From contig OZ024744.1 in the NCBI GenBank assembly GCA_964016885.1, forward strand, positions 24,527,930 through 24,591,929: 64,000 bases of DNA. The letters run 5' to 3'. Origin of the DNA: Eledone cirrhosa (taxonomy: Eukaryota > Mollusca > Cephalopoda > Octopoda > Eledonidae). The notes under the pieces were generated by a model. The model ran no database searches. It saw only the letters and a list, made by a program, of their open reading frames with translations, and was not told the DNA's origin. Shown here in pieces: positions 34,199 through 45,477 of the stretch (the stretch's first letter is position 1; the number at the start of each line of letters is the position of its first letter). The position numbers and the translations under genes are program-made.

Positions 34199-34304
34199 GA
34201 TAAATCTACCAAGAGTTTACGGTAGTGTCCAATCCGTATGAACTTATGTATTTATATGTATTTATATATGTATATGTATGTGTCTCTATATGTATATATG
34301 TATG

Positions 34305-34337
<33 letters not shown>

Positions 34338-34500
34338 GTATGTATATATATATATATATGTATATATGTATATCGGTGTGTATTTTATGTATGAGTATAT
34401 ATTTTACTTGTTTATATTTTTTTTTATATATTTTTTTTAATATATTTCTTTTTATTTCTAAATTTATAGATACATTTTATAAATAGGCAGTTCTCTGACA
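34196..34500. repeat. repeat block plus TATG/TA microsatellite
   Basis: 34,196-34,245 repeats the block at 32,670. Then imperfect (TATG)n and (TA)n run to about 34,375, followed by T-rich sequence. No gene. Confidence 0.7.
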
Positions 34501-34611
34501 CCCTTAGTAATTACTGACCCCCTTCCTACTTCTGCATCTGGATGTAAAAATATATGTGGCAGTGTTTATGTGTGCGCCTTATATCCATATAGTTATAATA
34601 ATAATATATAC

Positions 34612-34715
<104 letters not shown>

Positions 34716-34969
34716 TCGTGGGTATGTGTATGTTTATGTGTATATGCGCGTGTGTGTGTGAATGTATGTATATGTGTGTATATATGAATGTATATATGTT
34801 TATATACGTATGTGTATTTTATCTGTAGATTATAAACATACAGAGACATTAGCCCTGAATGTTTGTATTTACATACATTTTTTCGACATGCGTATGCATG
34901 TGAACATATATTTTTATGCATATCTGTGAACGAAGTTACTTACATATATACACACACCTAACTGTATTT

Positions 34970-35274
34970 TCTTGATATATTTTTGTGTATTTCATTGGTC
35001 AATTTGAACTCTGTTCCCAAACAGACCTGTAATTTTGAATTGTTGTTATTATCAATAAATATATTTCATTATTTCTGAAGACGGCATATGTATGTGTTTG
35101 GTATGTATATTATATTTGATAGTTTGTATAATTTTGTATAATTGTGTACATAGATCTGTTGAATATGCATGCCAATTCTAACACACATATGTCCTAGAAA
35201 CGATCGTTAAATAATGAACTTTTTTTGTTTAATATAAGGAACTGTTTCATTGTTTTATTCATTATTTTTTTTAT

Positions 35275-35278
<4 letters not shown>
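34970..35278 (+). repeat. orphan PLE2-family terminal repeat
   Basis: Plus-strand copy of the PLE2 3' region (matches the reverse complement of about 29,355-29,095), including CAAACAGACCTGT and the hammerhead. It ends in (TA)n at 35,279-35,321. No RT or endonuclease is attached. Confidence 0.75.
35067..35216 (+). ncRNA. hammerhead ribozyme, long stem II (orphan copy)
   Basis: Stem I 5' CATTATTT (35,067-35,074), CTGAAGA (35,075-35,081), stem II beginning CGGCATATGTATGTGTT and closing AACACACATATGTCC, GAAA (35,197-35,200). Stem III AC-GATC-GT follows, then cleavage position U at 35,208 (site GUU), and stem I 3' AAATAATG (35,209-35,216), a perfect 8-bp stem I. Stem II differs from the 29 kb and 48.9 kb copies mostly by wobble or paired changes. 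GUU is a weaker cleavage site than GUC or GUA. Confidence 0.7.
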
Positions 35279-35324
<46 letters not shown>

Positions 35325-35339
35325 CACACGTAATAACAA

Positions 35340-36590
35340 TTAATGGTGCTGCGATCTAAAATGGCTTTTTCGCGTAGCCAATGATCTAAAATGTCTTGCA
35401 CAGATTTGGCAACCAAAACATTCACTGGGAATAGCCGGCTGTGGTTGGATTTCATGCACTTTTGCATGACATTTGAGCCCTCCTGCTGGTCTACACTCTC
35501 TTCCATGTGCTTGGCAGACATGATGAGTAGCAGCTCCAACAGTAGTCTGGTAGTCAACCAGTGGTCTCACTTTATGACTGCGAAGATAACTTTCAAGTCC
35601 AGCTTTGCTTAGGCAGAATCTGACACAGACGCTGCATGTCAGTACCATAGAAGGACATTCGCTGTCTGGAAATGCAACAGCAAGGCACTTCCTCATACCC
35701 CGCTTTACTTTCTCGTATGCGATTCGAGATGCCTCAAAGGCAACTTTTCCCTCATATACAGTCTTTCTTCAGTTATTACGATCATCAGCAACATTTTCCC
35801 ATGTATCAGCAGAGATGTTAGCGTCTTTCAAAGGGGCTTTCAACGAATCCTTATACCTCTTTTTGGTTTATGTGGAGGTCGTTTTCCTTTAACTAACTCT
35901 CCATAAAAGAGTTGTTTCGGTATTCTCGAATCATTCACCCTTGCAATGTGACCACTCCAACGGAGTCGTTGCTTAAGCACAAGAACTTCTATCCTTTCAC
36001 ACAGAGAGCTTCCCAAAATCTCGACATCACTGAAATGGTCCCTCGAGTGAACGCAATGGATCAGTCTGAGACACATCTGATGGAAATGCTCCAATTGTTT
36101 AAGGTGGCGTTGATATGTGACCCAGGTCTCACAGGCATAAAGAAGAGAAGAGAGCACACATGCCTTGTACACCTTTACCTTTGTCTTCTTGCATATGACT
36201 CGCCGACCCCAGAGTTGCCTTTCTAGCTTTCCGAAAGCATCCCTTGCTTTCCTAATCCTGAGTGGAATTTCATTATCAAGATTGCTGTATCGATTGACAG
36301 TGCTTCCCAGGTAGACAAACTGATCAACCACTCCAAGTCGTTGACCATACACATAGATATTTGGTTCACTGTACTGCTTACCAGGGGCAGGTTGGTACAT
36401 GACGGCGGTTTTATTGAAATTGACAGTCAATCCTAGGGCAGTGCAAGCATCAGAAAATGCATTCAAAATGTGCTGCATATCACTCTCTGTGTGCGCTACA
36501 AGATCCCAATCATCTGCATACAAGAGGTCTCTTATGATTGATGTAAATACTTTTGATTTTGCAGCGAAAGAGGGGACGTGCTCCAATAAG
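35340..36590 (-). pseudogene. zinc-finger LINE, RT C-terminal half with C2H2 fingers
   Basis: Minus strand. Starts inside RT at LLYADDWDLVAHTESDMQH (motif C, about 36,525). Then ALGLTVNFNKTAVMYQPAPG, FVYLGSTVNRYSN, LLYACETWVTYQRHL, QRLRWSGHIARVNDSRIPKQ and KGKRPPHKPK follow, to a frameshift near 35,850. The C-terminus (35,696-35,340) has one clear C2H2 finger CSVCVRFCLSKAGLESYLRSH, a degenerate middle one (HVCQAHGRECRPAGGLKCHAKVH) and CQICARHFRSLATRKSHFRSQH. The fingers probably bind the LINE RNA or target DNA (inference). Everything 5' of motif C is missing; the break is at about 36,575. Confidence 0.85.
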
Positions 36591-36734
36591 CAGGCGGTCC
36601 ATCTGCTGTCAACACCCGCTACGCGGAGGGCTGGGAATGCCGCGGCTGATGATGCGCAGACACGCGCTCAGGCTACGACATCTCCATCTCTTCCTCGACG
36701 GTGATCAGGTGTGGTCACCCTTTGCTGGTCGTAT
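36590..36734. other. GC-rich spacer, unassigned
   Basis: Unusually GC-rich for the window (ACACCCGCTACGCGGAGGG and CGCGGCTGATGATGCGCAGA). No coding frame or repeat partner was found here. Confidence 0.4.
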
Positions 36735-36985
36735 GTTTCCCCAGCTCGTCTCCTTATTAATTAATGCTATAGTGCAATGTCTATGCGTGTGATTATTTTT
36801 AAAGTGAGGAAAGACTGTGCACTGAGCCAATCCCATTCTCTGAGCGACAGTAGCTATAACCCGAAAAGAAGAAAAGATCAACATCATCGGTAACTACTGA
36901 GCCGCAGGTTTTATTGGGATGCCTTCTCCTAGAAGAATGCCCTGACACAGGCTAGGAGTCCTTCTCTCACAGTGGCTTAACTGCG
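36735..36985 (-). mobile_element. composite element, diverged partial copy
   Basis: Similar to the middle of the elements at 44,628 and 53,371: the ACTGAGCCAATCCCATTCTCT, AGAAAAGATCAACATCATCGG and CCTTCTCCTAGAAGAATG blocks are in the same order. Its LINE-like zinc-finger end is not adjacent. Confidence 0.6.
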
Positions 36986-37036
36986 CGATCGGGTATCCAG
37001 CCCGATTATTTCTATAAAAAATAAAACACATACATA

Positions 37037-37228
37037 TCAAAACATATCAAAAACAAATGATGAGGAATATGTTGAGATAGATGGCACTAAGGAATACTGG
37101 TGGAACATGAAAATAAAAACTGTCACCAAATTAAAACACAACCGCCCTGATATTGTTGTTTGGGACCACGCATTGAAAACGTGCTCTGTTGTAGAGATCA
37201 GCTTCCCACTTGATGTAAACGAAGTCAC
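37037..37228 (+). pseudogene. orphan R2-type endonuclease fragment
   Basis: Encodes EEYVEIDGTKEYWWNMKIKT, HNRPDIVVWDHALKTCSVVEI (RPD...E endonuclease core) and a few following residues. Nearly the same as 40,570-40,740 of the LINE downstream (family B). There is no RT next to it; it is flanked by two composite-element pieces. Confidence 0.8.
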
Positions 37229-37229
37229 A

Positions 37230-37505
37230 CATTTTATATCAGTGTGACCTTCTCCTAGAGAGATGTCTTAATGAAGACAAGTAGTCTCTCATTTCATAGG
37301 AAAATGAAACTTTAAAATACTTTATTGGATGTTCGTTGACTCAGCTGAGTTCCTCCGCCGTTTCACGGGTTTTGTTTTTTCATCCCGCATGGTGTACAAA
37401 ATCACCCTCCTCACCAAGCAAGGTTCGTGGATTAGTCGGTTTAATCACCGACCACCCGACCATGCAGAGGTTGTACTGGGTTACATGTTACCAGTAGTAC
37501 AGAAG
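37230..37505 (-). mobile_element. composite element, diverged partial copy
   Basis: Shares CCTTCTCCTAGAG, GGGTTTTGTTTTTTCATCCC, AAAATCACCCTCCTCACCAAG and CGACCACCCGACCATG with 44,900-45,190 and 54,300-54,470. This is the 5' end of the composite, next to (CATA)n. Confidence 0.65.
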
Positions 37506-37514
37506 AGTGACCTG

Positions 37515-37763
37515 ACATATACAAACATACATACATACATATGCATATACATACACACATACATACATACAATCATACATACATATGCATATACATACAC
37601 ACGTACATACATACATGCATACATACACACATACATACATACATGCATGCATACATGCATGCATACATACATACATACATACATACATACATACATACAT
37701 ACATACATACATACATACATACATACATACATACATACATACATACATACATACACACATATT
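37515..37763. repeat. (CATA)n microsatellite
   Basis: Long (ACAT)n with TGCATGC and ACACAC interruptions; pure from about 37,665. It borders the 5' end of the plus-strand LINE B. Confidence 0.95.
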
Positions 37764-37816
37764 GACTTTTCTCCAAAGCATTTAAATGAACAGGCAAAGG
37801 TATCATTAGATGTAAA

Positions 37817-39883
37817 TTGATACATCTAACGGAATTGAGTGATACTACAAATACAGCCCTTGTAGACAACCACCCCACCTCCACTGACAGACAAAGAGAT
37901 TGGCCAGCTAAATCTAACAGTGAACAGATCACCAACAATTTTGCTAAAATCCATCCCACTTCCACTGAAGAACAGCGAGAAAGGTCAGCTGACTCTAGTA
38001 GTAATTGTCACCACATCAACAACGAGGCTGAAATTCATGACTCTACTGAACAAACAGAGCACCAAAAACTTGTGGGCTCCCTACAAGTGATATGGAACGA
38101 TATGTTTCAAGAGATACACAGCCTTAATGTGAGTGACAGACCATACAACACTAGAGTCAGTAAAGAACCCACTAAATTGGAATTGGAAGCGGTGAACGAA
38201 ATAGCTGGCAATTATCTGAAGGCTATACGATCTAAAGGTGTAGAAACGACATTTGAAACGCTTAATGTTTTGTTATATGTTTCAGCTGTCACATTGCTAT
38301 CATATAACACACATCTAAAACCACGCAATCAAGATACAAACAGAAAGCCTGAACCAGCGTGGATGCGAAATTTAAAAACCAACATTTTGTCCCTGAGACG
38401 AAGTATCTCACACATCGCAGTCGTTATGAAATGCAACATAGAGAGCAACTTCACATGACACCAGGAAGACCTAAAGAAAAAGTTAGAGAGACGATTTGGA
38501 GATACAAAATTTAAAACTTTGAACTCCAAATTACACCAGTTGAAACAACAACTCATAGCTACAACAGAAAGACTAAAATATAAGTCAACAGCACATAAAC
38601 GACAAGTGCTAAATAGATTGTTTGCCAGAGATCCTAAATCAGTTTATCGCAGCTTCGGTGGCAAAAGCTAAATCTCTGTAAATGACACCCCTTCAAAAGG
38701 ACAGGTTGAGAGCTACTGGAGATCTGTATGGGAAACGGATGACGGATTCAATAGACAAGCTAATTGGCTAAAAGAACTGGAACAGGACTACTGCCAACAT
38801 GTCCAGACAAAACAATATGACATAGATGGGTCAATACTGGAAACAGCTCTACAGAAAATGTCGAATAGGAAATCGCCAGGCCCAGACCTCATTACAGGAT
38901 ACTGGTTGAAAAATTTCACTTTCTATCGGCAAGATCTCATACGGCTGTTTACAGAAACCATTAAAGGCACACAAGAACTGCCCAGATGGTTATCAACTGC
39001 CACTACTCTCCTCATTCCCAAAAATAGCCAAACCACCCTTGCTAAAAATTACCGCCCAATTGCCTGCTAAAACATCATGTATAAATTATATACTGGGTGC
39101 CTTAACCTGTTCTTACAGGATCACTGTGCTACCAACAACATCATAACACCTGAGCAAACAGGTGGAAAGAGGGAGGTGTGGGGTTGCATAGATCACCTAC
39201 TAACTAACAAAATGATTCAGGAAAAAACAACAAAGAATCGCAGAAACATGACTATCGTGTGGCTGGACTATCAAAAAGCATTTGATAGTGTACCTCATGG
39301 GTGGATTATTAAGGCTTTACAGTTAGCTAAAGTCCCACAACCATTGGTAGCTGCTGTTGAACGCCTGACCAAGAACTGGTACACCAATTTGATCCTTAGA
39401 GGTGAGAAGGAGCAGGTTAAGACTGATAAGATACATTATCAGAAGGGCATCTTTCAGGGTCATAGCTTGTCAGTGCTACTCTTCGTTCTCTCACTGAATC
39501 CACTATCTTACCTACTCAGGAAACAAGGTGGACAAAGAAGTGGGCCCAGAAGTATCTCCCATCTTTTCTTTGTTGATGACCTGAAGTTGTATGGGCCAAA
39601 TATCAATGACATCAAGAAACAATTGGACCTCATTACACAATTTTCAACCGACATCAAAATGAAATTTGGTGAGTCCAAGTGTGCATATTTGGCAGTAAAA
39701 CGTGGAAGAGCTGTGCCCTCCTCTAGAAATCTAGAGATGAACGGCCTGACAATACAACCTCTGCAGTCAGGTGACAACTACAGATATCTTGGACAGGATG
39801 AGAATGTCAGATATGATGGACCCATAAATAAGGAGAGAACCAACATTTGGCCTACTGAACTGGTCATTGCAAGAACTAAGTGA
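37817..39883 (+). pseudogene. LINE B: N-terminal region and reverse transcriptase
   Basis: One frame from 37,817 to 39,883, interrupted by three stops: TGA 38,456-38,458, TAA 38,669-38,671 and TAA 39,068-39,070. The N-terminal part is polar (TEQTEHQKLVGSL; LRRSISHIAVVMKC). FARDPKSVYRSFGG and YWRSVWE (about 38,620-38,740) are the conserved pre-RT motif. RT: SPGPDLITGYWLKNF, KNYRPIAC, WGCIDHLLTNKMI, TIVWLDYQKAFDSVPHGWI (motif A, about 39,255), GIFQGHSLSVLLF (motif B with H and V for D and P) and FFVDDLKLYG (motif C, about 39,565). NYRYLGQDENVRYDG follows. A deletion or frameshift near 39,850 separates it from the thumb. Confidence 0.87.
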
Positions 39884-40996
39884 GATGGATGTTAGAACTC
39901 GAAAACTTCTCAGTCTTACTGGCAACTTTAACATCAATGGTGATGTGGATAGGCTATACTTCTCACGCAAGGAAGGTGGCCGGGGTCTAAAATCAATATT
40001 AGCAACATATGAGACCCGGATAGTAACACTGAAGCAACACCTTCAACAGAGGAAAAAGGTTGGCAACCATCTTGCCCAGGTTTATGACCATGAAAAAAGA
40101 AATATCATTAGAATAGCGACTGATCTGGAGGAGAGATATGGAATAAAGCCTGATATAAATCTCTCACCCAGAGAAATCGGAAGATCCTATTCAATGTTCA
40201 AACAAGATAAAAAAATTGACCAATTTACAGAAAAAGTTGTGCATGGATACTTGAGGCGTAAAACACAGACCATAGAGGGGATAAACCACTCAAAAAGCCT
40301 GGCATGGAGTTCCGACAAGTTTATGACATCACACCTTGAGGGATATCTCTATGCAATACAGGAACAAGAACTCCCTACCAAATATCTGCTGCACAAAAGA
40401 GGAGGGCCAGCAGCTGACAATAAATGTAGGCTATGTAAAACAAAGATCGAGGATGTAAGCCACATTGTTGCCAGCTGCGAAAGAATGTCATCTCGCTACT
40501 ACCTCCCATGAGACACGATGGGATAGCTAGAACCATCTGGAACGCACTTCGGAAAACAAAATTAACAACAAACGAGGAAGAATATATTGAGACAGATGGC
40601 ACTAAGGAATACTGGTGGAACCTGAAAATAAAAACTGCCACCAAATTAAAGCACAACCGGCCTGATATTGTAGTTTGGGACCACACATTGAAAACGTGTT
40701 CTGTTGTGGAGATCAGCTGCCCACTTGATGTAAACGTTGTCAGAAAAATACAGGAGAAGGAGGACATCTACGGACCATTGATGAGGAGTTTACAAATCCA
40801 GTATCGAAGATACACCTTTAGCTTCATACCCATCATTATTGGTGCTACGGGATATATACCAACCCGCTTGGACCAAAGTATGACTGAACTTGGATTTGCG
40901 GACAAAAAGCGCAGCTCCCTAATTCATAGTCTACAAATGGCTGCGATAGCTGGCACCTTCAAAATTTGCAAAACATTCTTGCGATTCAAGGGATGA
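39867..40996 (+). pseudogene. LINE B: thumb, zinc knuckle and restriction-like endonuclease
   Basis: Continues family B. Thumb with RKEGGRGLKSILATYETR. CRLCKTKIEDVSHIVASC (CCHC, about 40,425) and MSSRYYLP lead to a one-base deletion at about 40,508 that moves the frame. RHDGIARTIW, KEYWWNLKIKT, NRPDIVVWDHTLKTCSVVE (RPD...E endonuclease core, about 40,655-40,710) and ISCPLDVNV follow, to the stop at 40,994-40,996. The zinc motif followed by an RPD core is diagnostic of R2-superclade LINEs. Two frames overlap by the ATGA at the break. Confidence 0.88.
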
Positions 40997-41078
40997 CAAT
41001 TTCTTTTCTTTTACAACCTTGCCACCAGGAAGGTGGCCGGTCAAAAAAAATATACTCGAAATTAAGAGAAAGAGAAAA

Positions 41079-41148
41079 CATACATACATACATACATACA
41101 TACATACATACATACATACATACATACATACATACATACATACATACA

Positions 41149-41178
<30 letters not shown>
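41079..41178. repeat. (CATA)n microsatellite between two LINEs
   Basis: About 24 pure ACAT units. It serves as the 3' tail of LINE B and the 5' flank of LINE C1. Confidence 0.97.
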
Positions 41179-41179
<1 letters not shown>

Positions 41180-44120
41180 TCAGTCAAAGCGATCAGTCGC
41201 ATATTTTGGTGTGGGAGACTATTTATTAAATTTAAGATGAACACTATCTCCGACAGTAAAGCCACAATTACAGTCATGTTGAATAACTGATTATTCTCCT
41301 AACCATATCTACTGAAGACACCTTTTATTCGAATTCGTAGAGATATCCGTCTAAATACATAATTCATTTTACAAGGATTTGCTACAAACAGCATGGCTGA
41401 ACACAACATCAACACAAAAATTAAGGAAGTATCGAAGACAAATAACAAAGAAGGTAATTAAACTTTATTCAAGCCGCCCACAACAAACATGTTATCAACA
41501 ACACGTGCTACAGGTTGCCATGCTACTAGACTTCCTAGCGGCCAGTAAGAACTATGCCTGTAAGAAACTTGATACCACGTGTACCATCTAAGACTACCTC
41601 GAATGCTGGGGAAAACACTATCGATAATAATAATAATCGAAGAAATAATAATAATCGAATAAATGTGACACCACGTATACCATCCGAGTCTACCTCAACT
41701 GTTGTGGAAAATACTATCGATAATGATAATCAAAAGTATAAACAATTGAAATTTTCCCTCACCGATATCTTCCAGAGAGAAATTAATTCATGAATAAATA
41801 TCTCTCTTGCTGAACGTATTAAAACGACAATGTTTAATAAAAAGTGATAGGAAAACTCCAAGATAAGAAAATACCAGGAAGAGACATGATTGTCGACTAC
41901 TGGTACAAAAAACTGATACTCTGTCCGAGGTATCTTACTGACTTCTACCAACAAATTCTTAAGGGAGATACACTTATACCAGAATGGTTGACATTAGCAC
42001 AACCATTACTGGTTCCCAGGAACAAAGACACCCACGTGGCAAAAAAATACAAACCCATTGCATGCTAGAACCTGATGTATAAGATGTATACAACCGCCTG
42101 AACCTATTCTTCCAAGATCACTGTTAAAATAATAACATCATCACAGATGAACAAGTAGCTGGAAAGAAAGAGTTTTGGGTTGATGCTGAACAACTCCTAA
42201 TCAACAAAACTGCGATGTCGGAAGTACGACAACTTAGGGGGAATATGGCTACAGTCTGGCTGGACTACAAGAAAGCTTTCGATTCTGTTCCCCACTCTTG
42301 GATGATAGAGGCCCTCCAACTTGCTAAAGTCCCAGACATTATTGTCAGAGCCATAGAGAGGCTGTCTTCTTCTTGGGCTACTATCCTAAGGTTAAAGACA
42401 GAGAGGGAGGACTCTATTTTCACTGATAAAATAAAATATTACAGGGGTATATTTCAGGGGGACAGTTTCTTTGTGATATTATTCATCTTGTCATTAAACC
42501 CCTTCCCTTCTGCTCAAGAAATGTGAGGGATACATGATTGGCTCACGGGAGGACAGAAATACGAACCTAACCCATAATTTCTTTGTGGACGATCTGAAAC
42601 TCTATGCCAAGAACATGGATGGGATGAAGAAAAATCTTGACCTGGTTAAAACGTTCTCAAAGGATATAGGAATGGAGTTTGGCCAAGATAAATGCTCATA
42701 CATGACTGTAAAGCGGGGAAAAACAACAACCTAATCTAGCAACATTGTCATCAATGGCCTAACTGTTTCACCGATATCTGATGAAGACGGCTACAGATAC
42801 CTGGGGATAGATGAGAACATATCCTATAATGGTATCTGTAATAAAGAACGCGTAACCAGGGAATACTACATCCGATTAAGAAAGATCTGGTCATCGGAAC
42901 TCTCTACGCAAAACAAAACAATGGCTCACAATGTGTTTGCTGTGCCTGTCCTAACACCAACGTTTGGAATACTCAATTGGACGATAGACGAAATCCGAGC
43001 AGTTGATGTTGGAACTCGAAAAATACTAAACAACACCGAAAACTTCCACATCAACAGTGACATAGACTGCCTTTACTTGAAACGTAAGCAGGGAACAGTA
43101 GCCTAACATCAGTCAAGACAACATTTGAATGTCGGATCATATCTCTCCGACAACATCTAAGAACCTCGAAGCGTAGGAGCCGGTTTCTCGAGCAAGTCTC
43201 TCTGCATGAAACAGATAAGATCATGAGAGTTGGGAAAGAACGCCTCGATAGATATTCCCTGTGTGATAATCAAAAACTCACACCAGGGATGTCGCTCAGC
43301 AGTATCGCAGTGAATCCATGGATGAAAAACTGCATACTTATCAGCAAAAAATCATGCATGGATATGTTGCCAGGAAGCTCCAGAGTGAAAGTAATATAGA
43401 TAAGGAAAGTAGTCTATCTTGGACCAACAACCGCTATATTGGCTCCCACTTTGAAGGATACGCTTTTGCAATCCAAGAACAGGAGATTAGCACGAAATAC
43501 CTGATTCACAAAAGAGATAGGGATGCAGGCAAAACGCCTTGATGTGATAACAAGTGCAGACTCTGCAGAACTAACATCGAGGATATCACCCATGTCATCA
43601 GCAGCTGTCCAAATATGTCATCGCGGTACTATCTACCTATTAGGCATGATGTAGTGGCCAAAACACTGTACAATAATAAACACGTTAAAAGCTACAAACA
43701 TGTGGAAGACTTACATGTACATAATATGAAAGAGTACTGGTGGAATGTTCCAGTAAAAACCCCAATAAAATGCAGGCATAACAGACCAGATATTATGATA
43801 TGGGACAGGGAGAAGAAAACATGCACAGTAGTGGAAATTAGCTGCCCAGCAGATGCCAATATAAAATGAAAGATTAGTGAAAAGGAGAATATTTATGCAG
43901 AACTAATGAGAAATCTGCAGATACTCCACACTGATTACACCTTCAGATATATGCATGTGATTATTGGGGCACTGGGGTATGTTAGTAACTGCTTCAATAC
44001 AAATCTTGAGAAGCTAGGCTTCACAGGAACAAAAAGAACACAAATAGTTAGGAAACTACAAGTACAGTCCATTAATGGAACAGTAAAAATATGTAAAGCA
44101 TTCCAAAAATGTTGCATCTA
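41180..44120 (+). pseudogene. R2-type LINE, family C, copy C1
   Basis: Plus-strand copy of the family seen again at 60,515. The 5' leader (CAGTCAAAGCGATCAGTCGC) starts directly after (CATA)n. Relative to C2 it lacks about 270 bp near 41,480 and about 670 bp near 41,840. RT: WLDYKKAFDSVPHSWM (42,255), GIFQGDSFFVILF (42,450) and FFVDDLKLYAKNMDG (42,580). The thumb has GILNWTIDEIRAVD; zinc motif CRLCRTNIEDITHVISSC (43,555); RHDVVAKTLY; KEYWWNVPVKT; RPDIMIWDREKKTCTVVE (43,780); it ends LEKLGFTGTKR...ICKAF at about 44,110. Frames are broken at many points, including TGA after DAGKTP (43,540-43,542). Confidence 0.87.
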
Positions 44121-44124
44121 ATAA

Positions 44125-44627
44125 CTTCATATACACATGTACAGATGCAAAGCATATACACATGCACACATACAACTCAAAACATCCACATCCACACATA
44201 CAATAACATCTATATCTACACATGCATACATACATACATATCTACCTAGTTGATGTTGTGTAAATTCCAATGAGAGTATTGTGTCTATGTTATAAATCGA
44301 CTCTCTCTCTATTGGTAAAACTTTGAGAAATTATAAAACGAGAAGAACATACTTACATACACACATACATACATACATACATATATATATACATACATGC
44401 ATACATACATAGATACATACATACCTACATATATACATGCATACATACATACATGCATACATACATACATGCATTCATACATAAATACACACATGTATAC
44501 ATACATATATACATACATACACACACATATATGTATATATAATATATAACATGCATGTGTACATACATATATACATACATATATACATACATATATATAT
44601 ACATTCATACATACATACATACACACA
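44125..44627. repeat. (CATA)n-rich microsatellite region
   Basis: The degenerate ACATACACATGCACA-type tail of LINE C1 (44,125-44,240), a short GTGTCTATG spacer, then (CATA)n with ATATAT interruptions to 44,627. It also serves as the (TATG)n tail of the minus-strand composite element that follows. Confidence 0.85.
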
Positions 44628-45190
44628 TATATGGTGGCTGCCAACTCGTTTTCGAGTACGGCCACTACTTTATATCCATGTAGGAGAACCCCTACTGATG
44701 CGCTGAACAAGTGTGACTTTTTAGTCCAGCCAGCGACTTGAAAACTCTGGCACAAACACTACACTTGTGACAATTATTGACACATAGTGCTTGGCCCTTG
44801 GTACCATGTGATGACAAGTTCAGAGAGATCTCCAGATATAAAGCAATACCTGTGCCGTGAAGCTTTTATAGTGAGCAAAGGCACTGCACAAAGCCAGTCC
44901 CACTCTCTTAACCAAGATGATATTTACCAAAAAGAAGAACAAGTCAACATCATTGGATACCATCAGGGTTGCAGGTGTTATATCAGAGTTTTCCTTCTCC
45001 TAGAATTCTGCCTTGACAAAGGCTAAGGGATCATCTCTCCCGCTGATTTTGGGTGACCATTGACTCTTAAGAGTTCCTTTGCCCTTTGACAGGTTTTGTT
45101 TTTAGTCCTGCAGGATGTCCAAAGTCACCCTCCTCACCAAGAAACCTTGGTGGGGTTGCCAGTTTAGTCGCCAACGACCCGACCATGAGA
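44628..45190 (-). mobile_element. composite non-autonomous element with LINE zinc-finger tail
   Basis: Minus strand. The 5' part begins near 45,190 with GGTCGGGTCGTTGGCGACTA and GGTGAGGAGGGTGACTTTGG. The middle has CTCTTAAGAGTCAATGG and GTTGACTTGTTCTTC. The 3' end (44,780-44,700) encodes [17 protein letters not shown], the last C2H2 finger of the zinc-finger LINE family, followed by that LINE's 3' end and a (TATG)n tail. It has no RT. This is the expected build of a SINE-like element that borrows a LINE 3' end. A near-identical copy is at 53,371-53,950. Confidence 0.7.
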
Positions 45191-45477
45191 CATACATGTA
45201 TACATACATATATACATACATAGAAAGATGGTGTTGAAATGAGTGGCCTCGCGGGTAGAGAAATATTTACTTTTTCGTGTAATTAATATTATTTCCTTAA
45301 TCTCACCAATAAAATCATGTCTGGTAAAATAAAGAATATAATCTGGTTACATTCTTCGATTAAATTGAAAGAAGCTCCCGTTTATAGAAGACCACAGTTT
45401 TATATTTATCAAGCAGTTAAAATTAACGTGACAAATAATTTGAGAATCAGTATTATTATATTGGCTATTGCAAGATT
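45191..45477. other. AT-rich spacer, unassigned
   Basis: Begins with a short CATA-rich stretch. No coding or repeat similarity is visible within the window. Confidence 0.4.

Larger units (their letters stand above)
37765..41078 (+). mobile_element. R2-type LINE, family B
   Basis: Plus-strand LINE with RT and a C-terminal restriction-like endonuclease, lying between two (CATA)n arrays. The N-terminal DNA-binding region seen in the related element at 60.7 kb is not recognisable, so it may be 5' truncated. The 3' non-coding part is short (about 80 bp) before the microsatellite. Confidence 0.85.

Noticed and set aside
44787..45026. 79-codon plus-strand frame repeated at 53,531-53,770 as a conserved small gene
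   Set aside because: Antisense to the composite repeat element; conservation follows from the repeat copies.
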